This document shows, piece after piece, positions 1 to 5,572 of a stretch of DNA of 5,572 bases. Made by a program: the position numbers and the translations under genes. The stretch covers positions 1-5,572 of the forward strand of contig CASEPH010000479.1 in assembly GCA_949289625.1 (NCBI GenBank), given 5' to 3'. The stretch's first letter is position 1; every line of letters starts with the position of its first letter. The notes under the pieces were generated by a model, which saw only the letters and a list, made by a program, of their open reading frames with translations, searched no databases and was not told where the DNA came from. This stretch comes from an uncultured Clostridia bacterium. GTDB lineage: Bacteria > Bacillota_A > Clostridia > Oscillospirales > Oscillospiraceae.

Positions 1-1424
1 GGCATTGGCCGTCCGTCCGGCCCCGGTCCCATCTCCGGTTGATTTTTCAGAGACTCCCGATGGGCCTGGGCTGCCCGGTGAAGATTCTCAGATGGCACAT
101 GGAGCTCTTCCGCCAGCTCATCCAGCGTATCCGCCTTGTACATGGTCTCCCAGGAAAGCTCCGTCCCCAGCTCTTCCCGCCAGTTTTTGTACAGGGCGTC
201 CATGTCGATCCCTGGCACATCCGGTGCCCGGCCCATGGAACGCTGGATCGCTGCTTCCACCGCCTTTTCATCCGCAATGCCCCAGACGTAGCGGCCTGGT
301 ACATCGGCCAGCGGACTGACCTCTCCCGGCACCATGGGCAGGTCGCAGTAATTGCCCTCCCGATCCACATCGAAAGCAGCACCCATGGCTGCCGCAATGG
401 AGCAGGTACCGAAGGGATGCCGCATAGGACCGAACATGCCCACACGCCGGTTATCATAGTCCACATCTGCGCCGATGGCCTGGCACATGGTGATGCCGTC
501 GCCGGTGCAGTTGGGATGGGTAAATACATGGACGCCATCCCCGTCCCCATCTGCGTAAAACTTGGGCTGGAATTTCTCCATCAAGGCCTTGTTCCTGGTG
601 AATGCACCCGTTGACACAACACAGGCCTTGCACCGGACAATTACCTGACCGCCTTCGTCCTCTGCGATTACCGCTGTGACTTTGCCGCTTTCATCGCACT
701 GAAGTTCCTTGGCAGGCGTGTGATAGAGCACCTTGCCCCCGTTGGCCTCCACAATCCCCAGCAGCTTGTTGGCCATCCACCAGCCAATACCACCGGGCCC
801 AATGGTGGTATCAATGCGCTTGTGATTGTATTCCCAGTCGTAGGCCGCTGTGATGCCATATCCGCCAAAGGGCTGAGGACCAAAGGTAAAGTCTTTTCCC
901 AGGTCGTGCTTTTCAATGAGCCAGTCGATAAACTCCGTGTCCGCATCCAGAATACGGCGGACCAGCTTGCCGTTTACGCTGCCATGGGTCTGTTTCATAA
1001 ACTCCTTGTACACATCGTCTCTGGGATCCTGCATTCCCGCAGCCTCATGCCACTTGGACCAGTGGCTCCGGAACACATGGGCATACCAGGCGCTGCCGCC
1101 GATCTCCTTGCCCTTCTCCAGAACAATGACACTGCGGCCGGCCTCCGCCGCCTGGGCTGCGGCAGACAAGCCGGATGCACCTGCCCCAAGCACCACCACG
1201 TCACATTCCATCTGAATCGGCTCGTGAGGAACAGCCGCCGGTTTGGGTGCGTCAGGATCGGAGATCGCCTCGTTGTGACAGACCTCGGCACAGTGGCCGC
1301 AGGAAACACATTTTTCCGGGTCAATCCAATATTTCGCATTTTTGAAGCGAATGGCCTCTGCGGGACATTCCACCCGGCAGCGGTGGCAGCCGGAACAGCT
1401 TTGTTGATGGATTACATATGCCAT
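1..1424 (-). CDS. Ferredoxin-domain FAD-dependent reductase, fumarate reductase flavoprotein-like (3' end cut by window edge)
   Basis: The frame is open from the ATG at 1424 to the window edge (474 codons), so the C-terminus is missing. Residues 10-20 (CSGCHRCRVECP) and 39-49 (CVSCGHCAEVC) are two CxxCxxCxxxC motifs, a bacterial ferredoxin domain holding two [4Fe-4S] clusters. Residues 76-104 form a Rossmann FAD site with GAGASG at 80-85 and the ribose-binding Glu at 103. Further family marks are STGAF at 271-275, TGDG at 307-310 and ADTLDELAEEL at 431-441. The final GRPM resembles the stretch just before the family's C-terminal FAD-binding segment, so perhaps 70-100 residues are lost. No signal peptide, Tat motif or haem-binding CxxCH is present, so it should be cytoplasmic. 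The inferred role is passing electrons from the clusters through FAD to an unsaturated substrate. The family includes fumarate, urocanate and steroid reductases, and the substrate cannot be told from this sequence. The start is fixed by AGGAGG nine bases upstream. Confidence 0.9.
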   Translation of the reverse strand, partial: MAYVIHQQSCSGCHRCRVECPAEAIRFKNAKYWIDPEKCVSCGHCAEVCHNEAISDPDAPKPAAVPHEPIQMECDVVVLGAGASGLSAAAQAAEAGRSVIVLEKGKEIGGSAWYAHVFRSHWSKWHEAAGMQDPRDDVYKEFMKQTHGSVNGKLVRRILDADTEFIDWLIEKHDLGKDFTFGPQPFGGYGITAAYDWEYNHKRIDTTIGPGGIGWWMANKLLGIVEANGGKVLYHTPAKELQCDESGKVTAVIAEDEGGQVIVRCKACVVSTGAFTRNKALMEKFQPKFYADGDGDGVHVFTHPNCTGDGITMCQAIGADVDYDNRRVGMFGPMRHPFGTCSIAAAMGAAFDVDREGNYCDLPMVPGEVSPLADVPGRYVWGIADEKAVEAAIQRSMGRAPDVPGIDMDALYKNWREELGTELSWETMYKADTLDELAEELHVPSENLHRAAQAHRESLKNQPEMGPGPDGRPM

Positions 1425-1426
1425 AG

Positions 1427-1444
1427 TATGTAGCCTCCTACATA
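1427..1444 (-). promoter_or_regulatory. Perfect palindrome around the ribosome binding site (operator or RNA hairpin)
   Basis: The minus strand reads TATGTAG-GAGG-CTACATA: two perfect 7-base arms around a 4-base centre. As RNA it would form a short stem presenting GAGG of the Shine-Dalgarno in its loop. As DNA it is an 18-bp dyad just downstream of the probable transcription start, a usual place for a repressor operator. A related half-site (CTACATT on the plus strand, 1456-1462) lies 18 bases from the CTACATA arm and overlaps the -10 box. The dyad is directly visible; its function is inferred. Confidence 0.5.
1434..1439 (-). promoter_or_regulatory. Ribosome binding site of the ferredoxin-flavoprotein gene
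   Basis: The minus strand reads AGGAGG here, a full match to the Shine-Dalgarno consensus, nine bases before the ATG at 1424. It fixes that start over the out-of-frame ATG at 1417. It overlaps the loop of the palindrome at 1427-1444, which is unusual. Confidence 0.85.
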
Positions 1445-1459
1445 ATTTTTCATTGCTAC

Positions 1460-1489
1460 ATTGTACCGTAATTCGTGCGCAGGTTCCAG
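1460..1489 (-). promoter_or_regulatory. Probable sigma-70-type promoter of the ferredoxin-flavoprotein gene
   Basis: On the minus strand TACAAT (1465-1460) matches five of six bases of the -10 consensus TATAAT. The best -35 candidate is CTGGAA (1489-1484) at 18-base spacing, matching only three of six bases, so the promoter may be weak or need an activator. Initiation would fall near the A at about 1453, giving a leader of about 29 bases that carries the palindrome and ribosome binding site. Confidence 0.5.
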
Positions 1490-1632
1490 TTTCATTTTCC
1501 AATCCAACCTATCAATAACTCAATTTCATAGCTGAGCGGTGGAACCATGAGCGGATATGTGACGGCAGGCGTTGCCTTGGCGTTTCTTTTGCCGCTGCGG
1601 CAGTGAAACTTTACGAGGTTTTTGACAAGCTG

Positions 1633-1665
1633 TGACCCCTTCCCCGTGAAACGGGGAAGGGGTCA
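1633..1665 (-). terminator. Perfect 14-bp hairpin, putative transcription terminator of the SLH-protein gene
   Basis: The arms 1633-1646 and 1652-1665 are exact reverse complements (TGACCCCTTCCCCG and its complement) around a 5-base loop. The hairpin begins 23 bases after the TAA of the upstream gene, the expected place for an intrinsic terminator. The weak point is that the sequence after it on the minus strand (CAGCTTGTC) is not a proper T-tract. The T-richer flank is on the other side (plus strand GATTTGTTTCC). It may terminate with a poor tract, act in both directions, or protect the mRNA 3' end. Confidence 0.65.
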
Positions 1666-1688
1666 GATTTGTTTCCTTCAACAGTTGT

Positions 1689-4600
1689 TTACTGCAGGAA
1701 AATGGTGATCATTTTCGCCAGCTGCGCTCTGGTTGCCAGGCCCTGGGGTTCCAGGGTGGTTTCAGTCATACCGTTGACCATGCCGCTGTCAATGGCCCAG
1801 GCGAAGGCGTCCACCCCAAAGAAGCCAATCCGGTCGGCATCGGTGTATGTTTCGGGAATGGCGGGCGCCGTTCCCACAGGCACCTTCTTATATTCCGTTA
1901 CATACCGGTAGAGGATGGTCACCAGCTCTTCCCGGGTGATGTTGCCGTCAGGATCGAACTCGCCGGTATCACGGCCCTCCACAATGCCGTTCTCCGTGCC
2001 CCAGGCAATGGCCTTGGCAAACCACTGGTTAGCTGCCACGTCGGAGTAGTCCGTCACATAGTCGGTCTCCGGTTTTCCCTCCAACTGATAGAGGGTCTGG
2101 ATGACCTGTGCCCGAGTCAGTTTCGCGTCGGGCATAAAGACATAGGGATCGGTGCTGACGCCCACCATGATACCATTTTCAACCACATAGTCCACATACG
2201 GATGGTACCAGGCTTCCTTGTTCACGTCGTCATAGTCATGGGTGGGACAGTCCTCGCCGCCGTCGCAGACGTCGGAATCCGCCTCGATGATGGTAAACTC
2301 CGTGGTGGCCGTGCCGGTATCAAAGACAATGGAAATGGTATGCGCTCCAACGGGCAGGGTTTCCAGGTATTCCGGCTTCAGGGTGATCGTCGTGTTTTCT
2401 CCAATGGTGTAGCTGGACGCATCCAGGTCTTTGCCGTCCACCTGCACCTTCTGGAAATCATCAATCGCTCCATTGGCGGTAAAGGAAAGGCCCTCCGTTG
2501 TGCCCTTCTGCCAAGTTCCGTTGGCCCCTGCCGTAATCTCCAGCTCACACAGGCTGCCGCTTTCGATGCGGTATGCCTGCACGCCGTCCACTACCGGGTT
2601 GTAGTAGGCGCCCATCAGGTCCTCGCTCCATAGGCCGCTGTACAGCAGCGCCCCGTCACTTCCATACAAGGCTACCGGGTCGGAGATAGAAAATTCACCA
2701 ATTCCGTATACGTTAAACAGGTCATAGTCATCCCGATCTCTCGTATTGAGCTTGACTTCCACGCCCTGGGCAAAGGTCAAGTAGTCACATTCCAGGGCCT
2801 CTGCGTCTGCGTCGATGATGAGTTTCCCGCCGGTGACGGTAATGTTGTTGCTGGCGTCAATGCCTGTTCCGCTGCAGTAGATTTCCACTTCGCTGTTTTC
2901 CAGGATCGCGTTTCCGCTGGGGTCCAGCCCCTCGTCCCCTGCATGGAGTTTGAGGCGGGCATTTTTGACGATGATATCCTCCTCTGTAATCAAGCAGTCG
3001 CTGCCGGCCGTAATATCCATGCTTACATCTTCAATGGTCAGGCTGCCATCATTATCCAGTTCGATTGCATCGTCGGCATCATAGCTTATGGTGAGGCAGG
3101 ACGTTTCCGGATCCACGCCCCGGATGGTAACAGAGCCTTCCCCCAAAATACTATTCCTTCCATAGTTATAGATCTCGGCCGTTCCCTCCACAAGGACCGT
3201 GGCCCCATCGGGCAGGACAATTAGCTCATCCACTGCGGCCGTTATCTGGAACCCGTCTTTCAGGGTCAGGGTTTTGGTGTCGGCGTCCCACGTCCAGAGA
3301 TCGTCCTCACCCGGTACGGGCACAGGGTCTGCGGTGAAGTTCAGACGCTCCGTTGTGACCGTCTCGTTGTCTATGACGCTGACCTCCAGATTGCACAGCC
3401 CTGTCTCATAATCTTCATATCCCTCAAAGGCGAGATAGTAGGTTCCGGTTTCCGGCACAACGAAGACTGCGCTTTCCCCATAGCCGTTTTTGTTGTTGCC
3501 ATCGTAGTATGTCACATATTCAATGTTCTCGTCATAAACTTCGATATAGGTGTCAATGTTCTGGCTGCTGCCGTAGAAGGCCAGATCCAGCAGCTGCCCT
3601 TCCTGCAGCTCCACTTTCATAAGCTCAGCATAGGTGTACCAGCCATCCATATCATAGAGCGTGCTGCCTTCTCCGCCCAGATCCACGGTACCGCTGTAAG
3701 GAAGGACTGTGGTTTCCGTCAGGCCCTGGAAGCCTTCTTCCAGGGTTTTAATCTCCGGCGTATCGACGCTGACCTCCAGATTGCACAGCCCTGTCTCATA
3801 ATCGTCATATCCCTCAAAGGCGAGATAGTAGGTTCCGGTTTCCGGCACGATGTACTTTGCGCTTTCCCCATCACCGTTTTTGTTGTCATAATCGTAGGAT
3901 CCCACCTGTGTAAAGCCACCATCGTCTTGTGGTCTGTATACAGCAATCCGGGTGTCCAACGAATCCGGCTGTCCATAAAAGTCCAGGGTCAGCATTTGCC
4001 CTGCCGCTGCTTCCACCTTCATGAGGCGGCCGTAAGTGTAATAACCGGAACCCAAATAATAGAGCGGGCTGCCTTCTCCGCCCAGGTCCACGGTGCCTTT
4101 GTAGGGAAGGGTGGTTTCGGTCAGGCCCTGGAATCCTTCTTCCAAGGTTTTAATCTCCGGCGCATCGCTGACGCTGACCTCCAGATTGCACATTCCGGTC
4201 TGGCCGACATCATATCCCCAGAAGGCAAGATAGTAGGTTCCATCTTCCTCCACAATATACTTTGCGCTTTCCCCATAGCCGTTTTTGTTATTGTTTTCGT
4301 AGGTAGTCTCCCATTGAATGACATTGTCTGTCGTCTCGTAATAAATTTGGATAACGGTATCTATCTCCTGGCTGCTGCCATAGAAGGCCAGGTTCAGCAT
4401 TTGCCCTGCCTCTGCTTCCACCTTCATGAGGCGGCCGTAAGTGTAATAACCGGAACCCAAATCATAGAGCGGGCTGCCTTCTCCGCCTAAGGTTACGGTG
4501 TCGCTGTAAGGAAGGGTGGTTTCGGTCAGGCCCTGGAAGCCTTCTTCCAAGGTTTTAATCTCCGGCGCATCGCTGACGATGACCTCCAGATTGCACAGCC

Positions 4601-5078
4601 CTGTCTCATAATGGTCATATCCTATGAAGGCGAGATAGTAGGTTCCATCTTCCTCCACAATATACTTTGCGCTTTCCCCATAGCCGTTTTTGTTATCATA
4701 ATCGTAGGATTCCACCTGTGTAAAGCCACCGTCGTCTTTTGGGCTGTAAACTTCGATGCAGGTGTCCACCAGATTCGATTGCCCATAGAATTCCAGGTTC
4801 AGCATTTGCCCTGCCTCTGCCTTCACCTTCATGAGGCGGCCGTAAACGTAAGAACTGGAACCCAAATCATAGCGCGTGCTGCCTTCTCCGCCCAGATCCA
4901 CGGTGCCTTCGTAGGGAAGGGCGGTGACCGCGGTCAGAGCCATAAAGCCATCTTCCAGCGTATAGATGTCGTCGGTGATCCCCGGCTCTGTTAACTCCTC
5001 TGTCGCCAGTGCCGTTACAGGCAGCAGCCCCAGCAGCATACATAGGGACAGCAGGATTGCCATGAGTCGTTTCTTCAT
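1689..5078 (-). CDS. Secreted S-layer-anchored multidomain protein: four PPC-like repeats, beta-helix-like region, X2-like domain, three SLH domains
   Basis: An 1129-residue protein that I do not recognise as a named one. Residues 1-25 are a type I signal peptide: KKR, a hydrophobic core, then TALA with likely cleavage after Ala25. Residues 40-570 hold four repeats resembling PPC (bacterial pre-peptidase C-terminal) beta-sandwich domains, each with a TLE(E/D)GF opening, an LMKV...GQ(M/L)L strand, an acidic/Asn NKNG(Y/D)GES loop and GTYYLAF. About 575-842 is rich in short strands with Asn/Gly turns and recurrent 'LTI'- and 'AI'-type rungs, like beta-helix regions of clostridial surface proteins. 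About 843-931 looks like an X2-type immunoglobulin-fold domain (TITLKPEYLETLPVGAHTI). A linker with Cys938 and Cys944 leads to three SLH domains (about 949-1003, 1011-1066, 1078-1129) keeping TRAQ, TREE and TRAQ motifs with Arg989, Arg1049 and Arg1117. SLH domains bind pyruvylated secondary wall polymer, so the protein should be displayed on the cell wall. No catalytic motif is seen; adhesion or glycan binding is inferred. A TTG (5111) and an ATG (5099) upstream are in frame, but the ATG at 5078 has the ribosome binding site and begins the signal peptide. Confidence 0.93.
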   Translation of the reverse strand: MKKRLMAILLSLCMLLGLLPVTALATEELTEPGITDDIYTLEDGFMALTAVTALPYEGTVDLGGEGSTRYDLGSSSYVYGRLMKVKAEAGQMLNLEFYGQSNLVDTCIEVYSPKDDGGFTQVESYDYDNKNGYGESAKYIVEEDGTYYLAFIGYDHYETGLCNLEVIVSDAPEIKTLEEGFQGLTETTLPYSDTVTLGGEGSPLYDLGSGYYTYGRLMKVEAEAGQMLNLAFYGSSQEIDTVIQIYYETTDNVIQWETTYENNNKNGYGESAKYIVEEDGTYYLAFWGYDVGQTGMCNLEVSVSDAPEIKTLEEGFQGLTETTLPYKGTVDLGGEGSPLYYLGSGYYTYGRLMKVEAAAGQMLTLDFYGQPDSLDTRIAVYRPQDDGGFTQVGSYDYDNKNGDGESAKYIVPETGTYYLAFEGYDDYETGLCNLEVSVDTPEIKTLEEGFQGLTETTVLPYSGTVDLGGEGSTLYDMDGWYTYAELMKVELQEGQLLDLAFYGSSQNIDTYIEVYDENIEYVTYYDGNNKNGYGESAVFVVPETGTYYLAFEGYEDYETGLCNLEVSVIDNETVTTERLNFTADPVPVPGEDDLWTWDADTKTLTLKDGFQITAAVDELIVLPDGATVLVEGTAEIYNYGRNSILGEGSVTIRGVDPETSCLTISYDADDAIELDNDGSLTIEDVSMDITAGSDCLITEEDIIVKNARLKLHAGDEGLDPSGNAILENSEVEIYCSGTGIDASNNITVTGGKLIIDADAEALECDYLTFAQGVEVKLNTRDRDDYDLFNVYGIGEFSISDPVALYGSDGALLYSGLWSEDLMGAYYNPVVDGVQAYRIESGSLCELEITAGANGTWQKGTTEGLSFTANGAIDDFQKVQVDGKDLDASSYTIGENTTITLKPEYLETLPVGAHTISIVFDTGTATTEFTIIEADSDVCDGGEDCPTHDYDDVNKEAWYHPYVDYVVENGIMVGVSTDPYVFMPDAKLTRAQVIQTLYQLEGKPETDYVTDYSDVAANQWFAKAIAWGTENGIVEGRDTGEFDPDGNITREELVTILYRYVTEYKKVPVGTAPAIPETYTDADRIGFFGVDAFAWAIDSGMVNGMTETTLEPQGLATRAQLAKMITIFLQ
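3375..3458 (-). repeat. Near-identical DNA block in repeat 4, copy of 3765-3848 in repeat 3
   Basis: Aligning 3375-3458 with 3765-3848 (offset 390 bases) by eye gives 83 matches of 84. The block encodes the GTYYLAFEGY...ETGLCNLEVSV end of units 4 and 3. Here unit 3 pairs with unit 4, whereas its N-terminal half pairs with unit 2. Confidence 0.85.
3991..4082 (-). repeat. Near-identical DNA block in repeat 3, copy of 4396-4487 in repeat 2
   Basis: Aligning 3991-4082 with 4396-4487 (offset 405 bases, 135 codons) by eye gives 90 matches of 92, including silent positions. The block encodes the YYTYGRLMKV strand of units 3 and 2. Identity falls off sharply on the 4083/4488 side, as expected for a recombination or conversion tract. 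Confidence 0.85.
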
Positions 5079-5085
5079 GTTGTTT

Positions 5086-5092
5086 CCTCCTT
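5086..5092 (-). promoter_or_regulatory. Ribosome binding site of the SLH-protein gene
   Basis: The minus strand reads AAGGAGG here, seven bases before the ATG at 5078, ideal spacing. This decides the start: the in-frame TTG at 5111 and ATG at 5099 lie upstream of or next to this site and lack one of their own, and they would put extra charged residues before the signal peptide. Confidence 0.88.
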
Positions 5093-5094
5093 TT

Positions 5095-5541
5095 TTCATT
5101 CGTTTGCGCAATCACCGCACCCAGGGGTGCCCGTATTGCATTTAACTGCAGCTTCAAATAGTCCTCGTCCCCAAACATGGCGTAGCGGACGCAGGCACAC
5201 AAAAAAGTAAACCGTATCATGAATACAATCCGCCGGCATTTTTGGGCCCCGTGGAGTTTGGCGGTGACATAGGGCATCTCCCGCAGAAAGCGTTCGAAAT
5301 CCGCAAAGCTCCTGGGCGCTCTGGCCATGAAATCATCCTCCACCTTTGCCATGCAGTGGGCAGTGGCTTCCATGATGATGCCGTCCCGGTTTCCAAAATA
5401 GTATACAAGGCCCGTCTTTGTGGCGTTGCAGGCATCCGCCATCATCTACATACTGGTATTTTCCAGGCCGTTTTCACAAATTACCTCATAGCAGATTTCT
5501 ATCCACTCTTTTGCACGTTCCGAATTTCTGTTTGGATTGAT
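5095..5541 (-). pseudogene. TetR/AcrR-family regulator remnant: no start codon, in-frame TAG, truncated C-terminus
   Basis: The minus-strand frame from about 5541 reads a TetR N-terminus: a first helix with RAKEWIEICYEVICENGLEN, then TSM, a TAG at 5448-5446, then MMADACNATKTGLVYYFGNRDG, where YYFGNRDG is the usual end of the TetR helix-turn-helix. An all-helical ligand-domain-like stretch follows (KVEDDFM, FERFLREMPY, YLKLQLNAI) to about 5095. There the frame runs into the ribosome binding site and signal-peptide codons of the SLH gene and becomes nonsense until a stop at 4867. About 149 codons remain of a usual 180-200. Between the upstream stop (5565-5563) and the TAG there is no in-frame ATG, GTG or TTG except the ATG directly before the TAG. 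An ATC at 5541-5539 behind an AGGTGG-like site (5551-5546) is probably the damaged start. Translation from ATG 5445 would lack the first HTH helix and should not give a working DNA-binding domain. It could once have regulated a neighbour. Confidence 0.75.
5108..5139 (-). repeat. Imperfect inverted repeat at the regulator-remnant/SLH-gene junction
   Basis: Outer arms GCAAT/ATTGC (5108-5112, 5135-5139) enclose a mismatched 4x4 internal loop and inner arms GCACCC/GGGTGC (5117-5122, 5125-5130) around two bases. It ends 15 bases upstream of the SLH gene's ribosome binding site. It may be chance within former coding sequence, or a leader hairpin. Confidence 0.35.
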
Positions 5542-5572
5542 ACTCCCACCTCTCGCTTCAAGTTAACGGGCG

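Larger units (their letters stand above)
1425..1688. other. Intergenic region between the SLH-protein gene and the reductase gene
   Basis: These 264 bases hold the putative terminator (1633-1665) next to the upstream gene's stop and the promoter and leader elements (1427-1489) next to the downstream gene's start. Between them, about 1490-1632, I see no convincing gene. That stretch has a direct repeat of TGAGCGG (1533-1539 and 1548-1554) and only very short open stretches on the plus strand without ribosome binding sites. Confidence 0.75.
3369..4961 (-). repeat. Four tandem PPC-like domain repeats within the SLH-protein gene
   Basis: Unit 1 runs 4961-4554 (residues 40-175), unit 2 4553-4149 (176-310), unit 3 4148-3747 (311-444) and unit 4 3746-3369 (445-570); period 136, 135 and 134 codons. 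All share LPY..TV.LGGEGS, an LMKV strand, a FYG(Q/S) turn, NKNG(Y/D)GESA, GTYYLAF and (L/M)CNLEV. Each keeps one Cys in that last motif (162, 297, 432, 562). The central segment comes in two types: units 1 and 3 have DDGGFTQV, while units 2 and 4 have FYGSSQ(E/N)IDT followed by a different strand. DNA identity is high in blocks, which points to recent duplication or exchange. Confidence 0.92.

Noticed and set aside
1547..1606. Plus-strand 19-codon ORF with a hydrophobic stretch (MSGYVTAGVALAFLLPLRQ), a possible small protein or leader peptide
   Set aside because: No good ribosome binding site or promoter, very short, and convergent to the neighbouring genes; nothing separates it from chance.
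1521..1636. Plus-strand open stretch without a start codon ending in KLYEVFDKL, considered as a relic 3' end of a gene
   Set aside because: Only about 38 codons after a stop, no recognisable family, no start; could not be supported.
3927..4490. Long plus-strand open frames opposite the repeat array (also 4611-4994, 2202-2633 and 39-614)
   Set aside because: They are antisense shadows of strong minus-strand genes. Their internal repetition only mirrors the PPC-like repeats, and none has a ribosome binding site or family signature.
4867..5094. Continuation of the TetR-remnant frame across the start of the SLH gene, considered as a genuine C-terminus
   Set aside because: The residues become Arg/Gly/His-rich nonsense exactly where the signal-peptide codons of the SLH gene begin in another frame.
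5111..5117. Cys13 of the SLH protein's signal peptide considered as a lipobox (the region was examined together with the earlier TTG start at 5111)
   Set aside because: Leu precedes the Cys and the hydrophobic core continues after it, so lipoprotein processing is unlikely; TALA at residues 22-25 is a better type I cleavage site, and TTG 5111 lacks a ribosome binding site.
5446..5452. CTACATA half-site matching the reductase palindrome, lying at the premature TAG of the TetR remnant
   Set aside because: A single 7-base match is expected by chance in a window of this size, and there is no second arm nearby.

Overview
The window looks like the chromosome of a Gram-positive gut-type anaerobe of the Clostridia, most plausibly the Oscillospiraceae or relatives. 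This is inferred from three things: a surface protein with a C-terminal triple S-layer-homology (SLH) anchor and a Cys-rich linker of the kind common there, a ferredoxin-flavoprotein reductase suited to anaerobic metabolism, and strong AGGAGG ribosome binding sites with moderately GC-rich codons. No taxonomic assignment can be proven from the sequence alone.

Everything recognisable lies on the minus strand, so transcription runs from high to low coordinates. In that order: (1) about 5541-5095, a decayed TetR/AcrR-family regulator with no usable start codon, an in-frame TAG inside its DNA-binding domain and a lost C-terminus; (2) 5078-1689, an intact secreted protein of 1129 residues with a signal peptide, four PPC-like beta-sandwich repeats of about 134-136 residues, a beta-helix-like region, an X2-like immunoglobulin-fold domain and three SLH domains; (3) 1688-1425, an intergenic region holding a perfect 14-bp hairpin (putative terminator) and a probable promoter with a palindrome around the ribosome binding site of the next gene; (4) 1424 to the window edge, the first 474 codons of a reductase that joins an N-terminal 2x[4Fe-4S] ferredoxin domain to a fumarate-reductase-type FAD domain.

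The reductase appears to be a separate cytoplasmic transcription unit. The SLH protein is exported and held on the cell wall, and probably binds a carbohydrate or protein ligand. The two need not be functionally linked. TetR-type regulators often sit beside flavoprotein reductase genes, so the SLH gene may have been placed between a regulator and its former target, truncating the regulator. That is inference.

The points most worth a second look are the patchwork pattern of near-identical DNA blocks among the four repeats, the palindrome that puts the reductase's Shine-Dalgarno sequence in a hairpin loop, and the multiply broken regulator fused to the 5' end of the surface-protein gene. No CRISPR array, tRNA, rRNA, insertion sequence or phage gene was seen.
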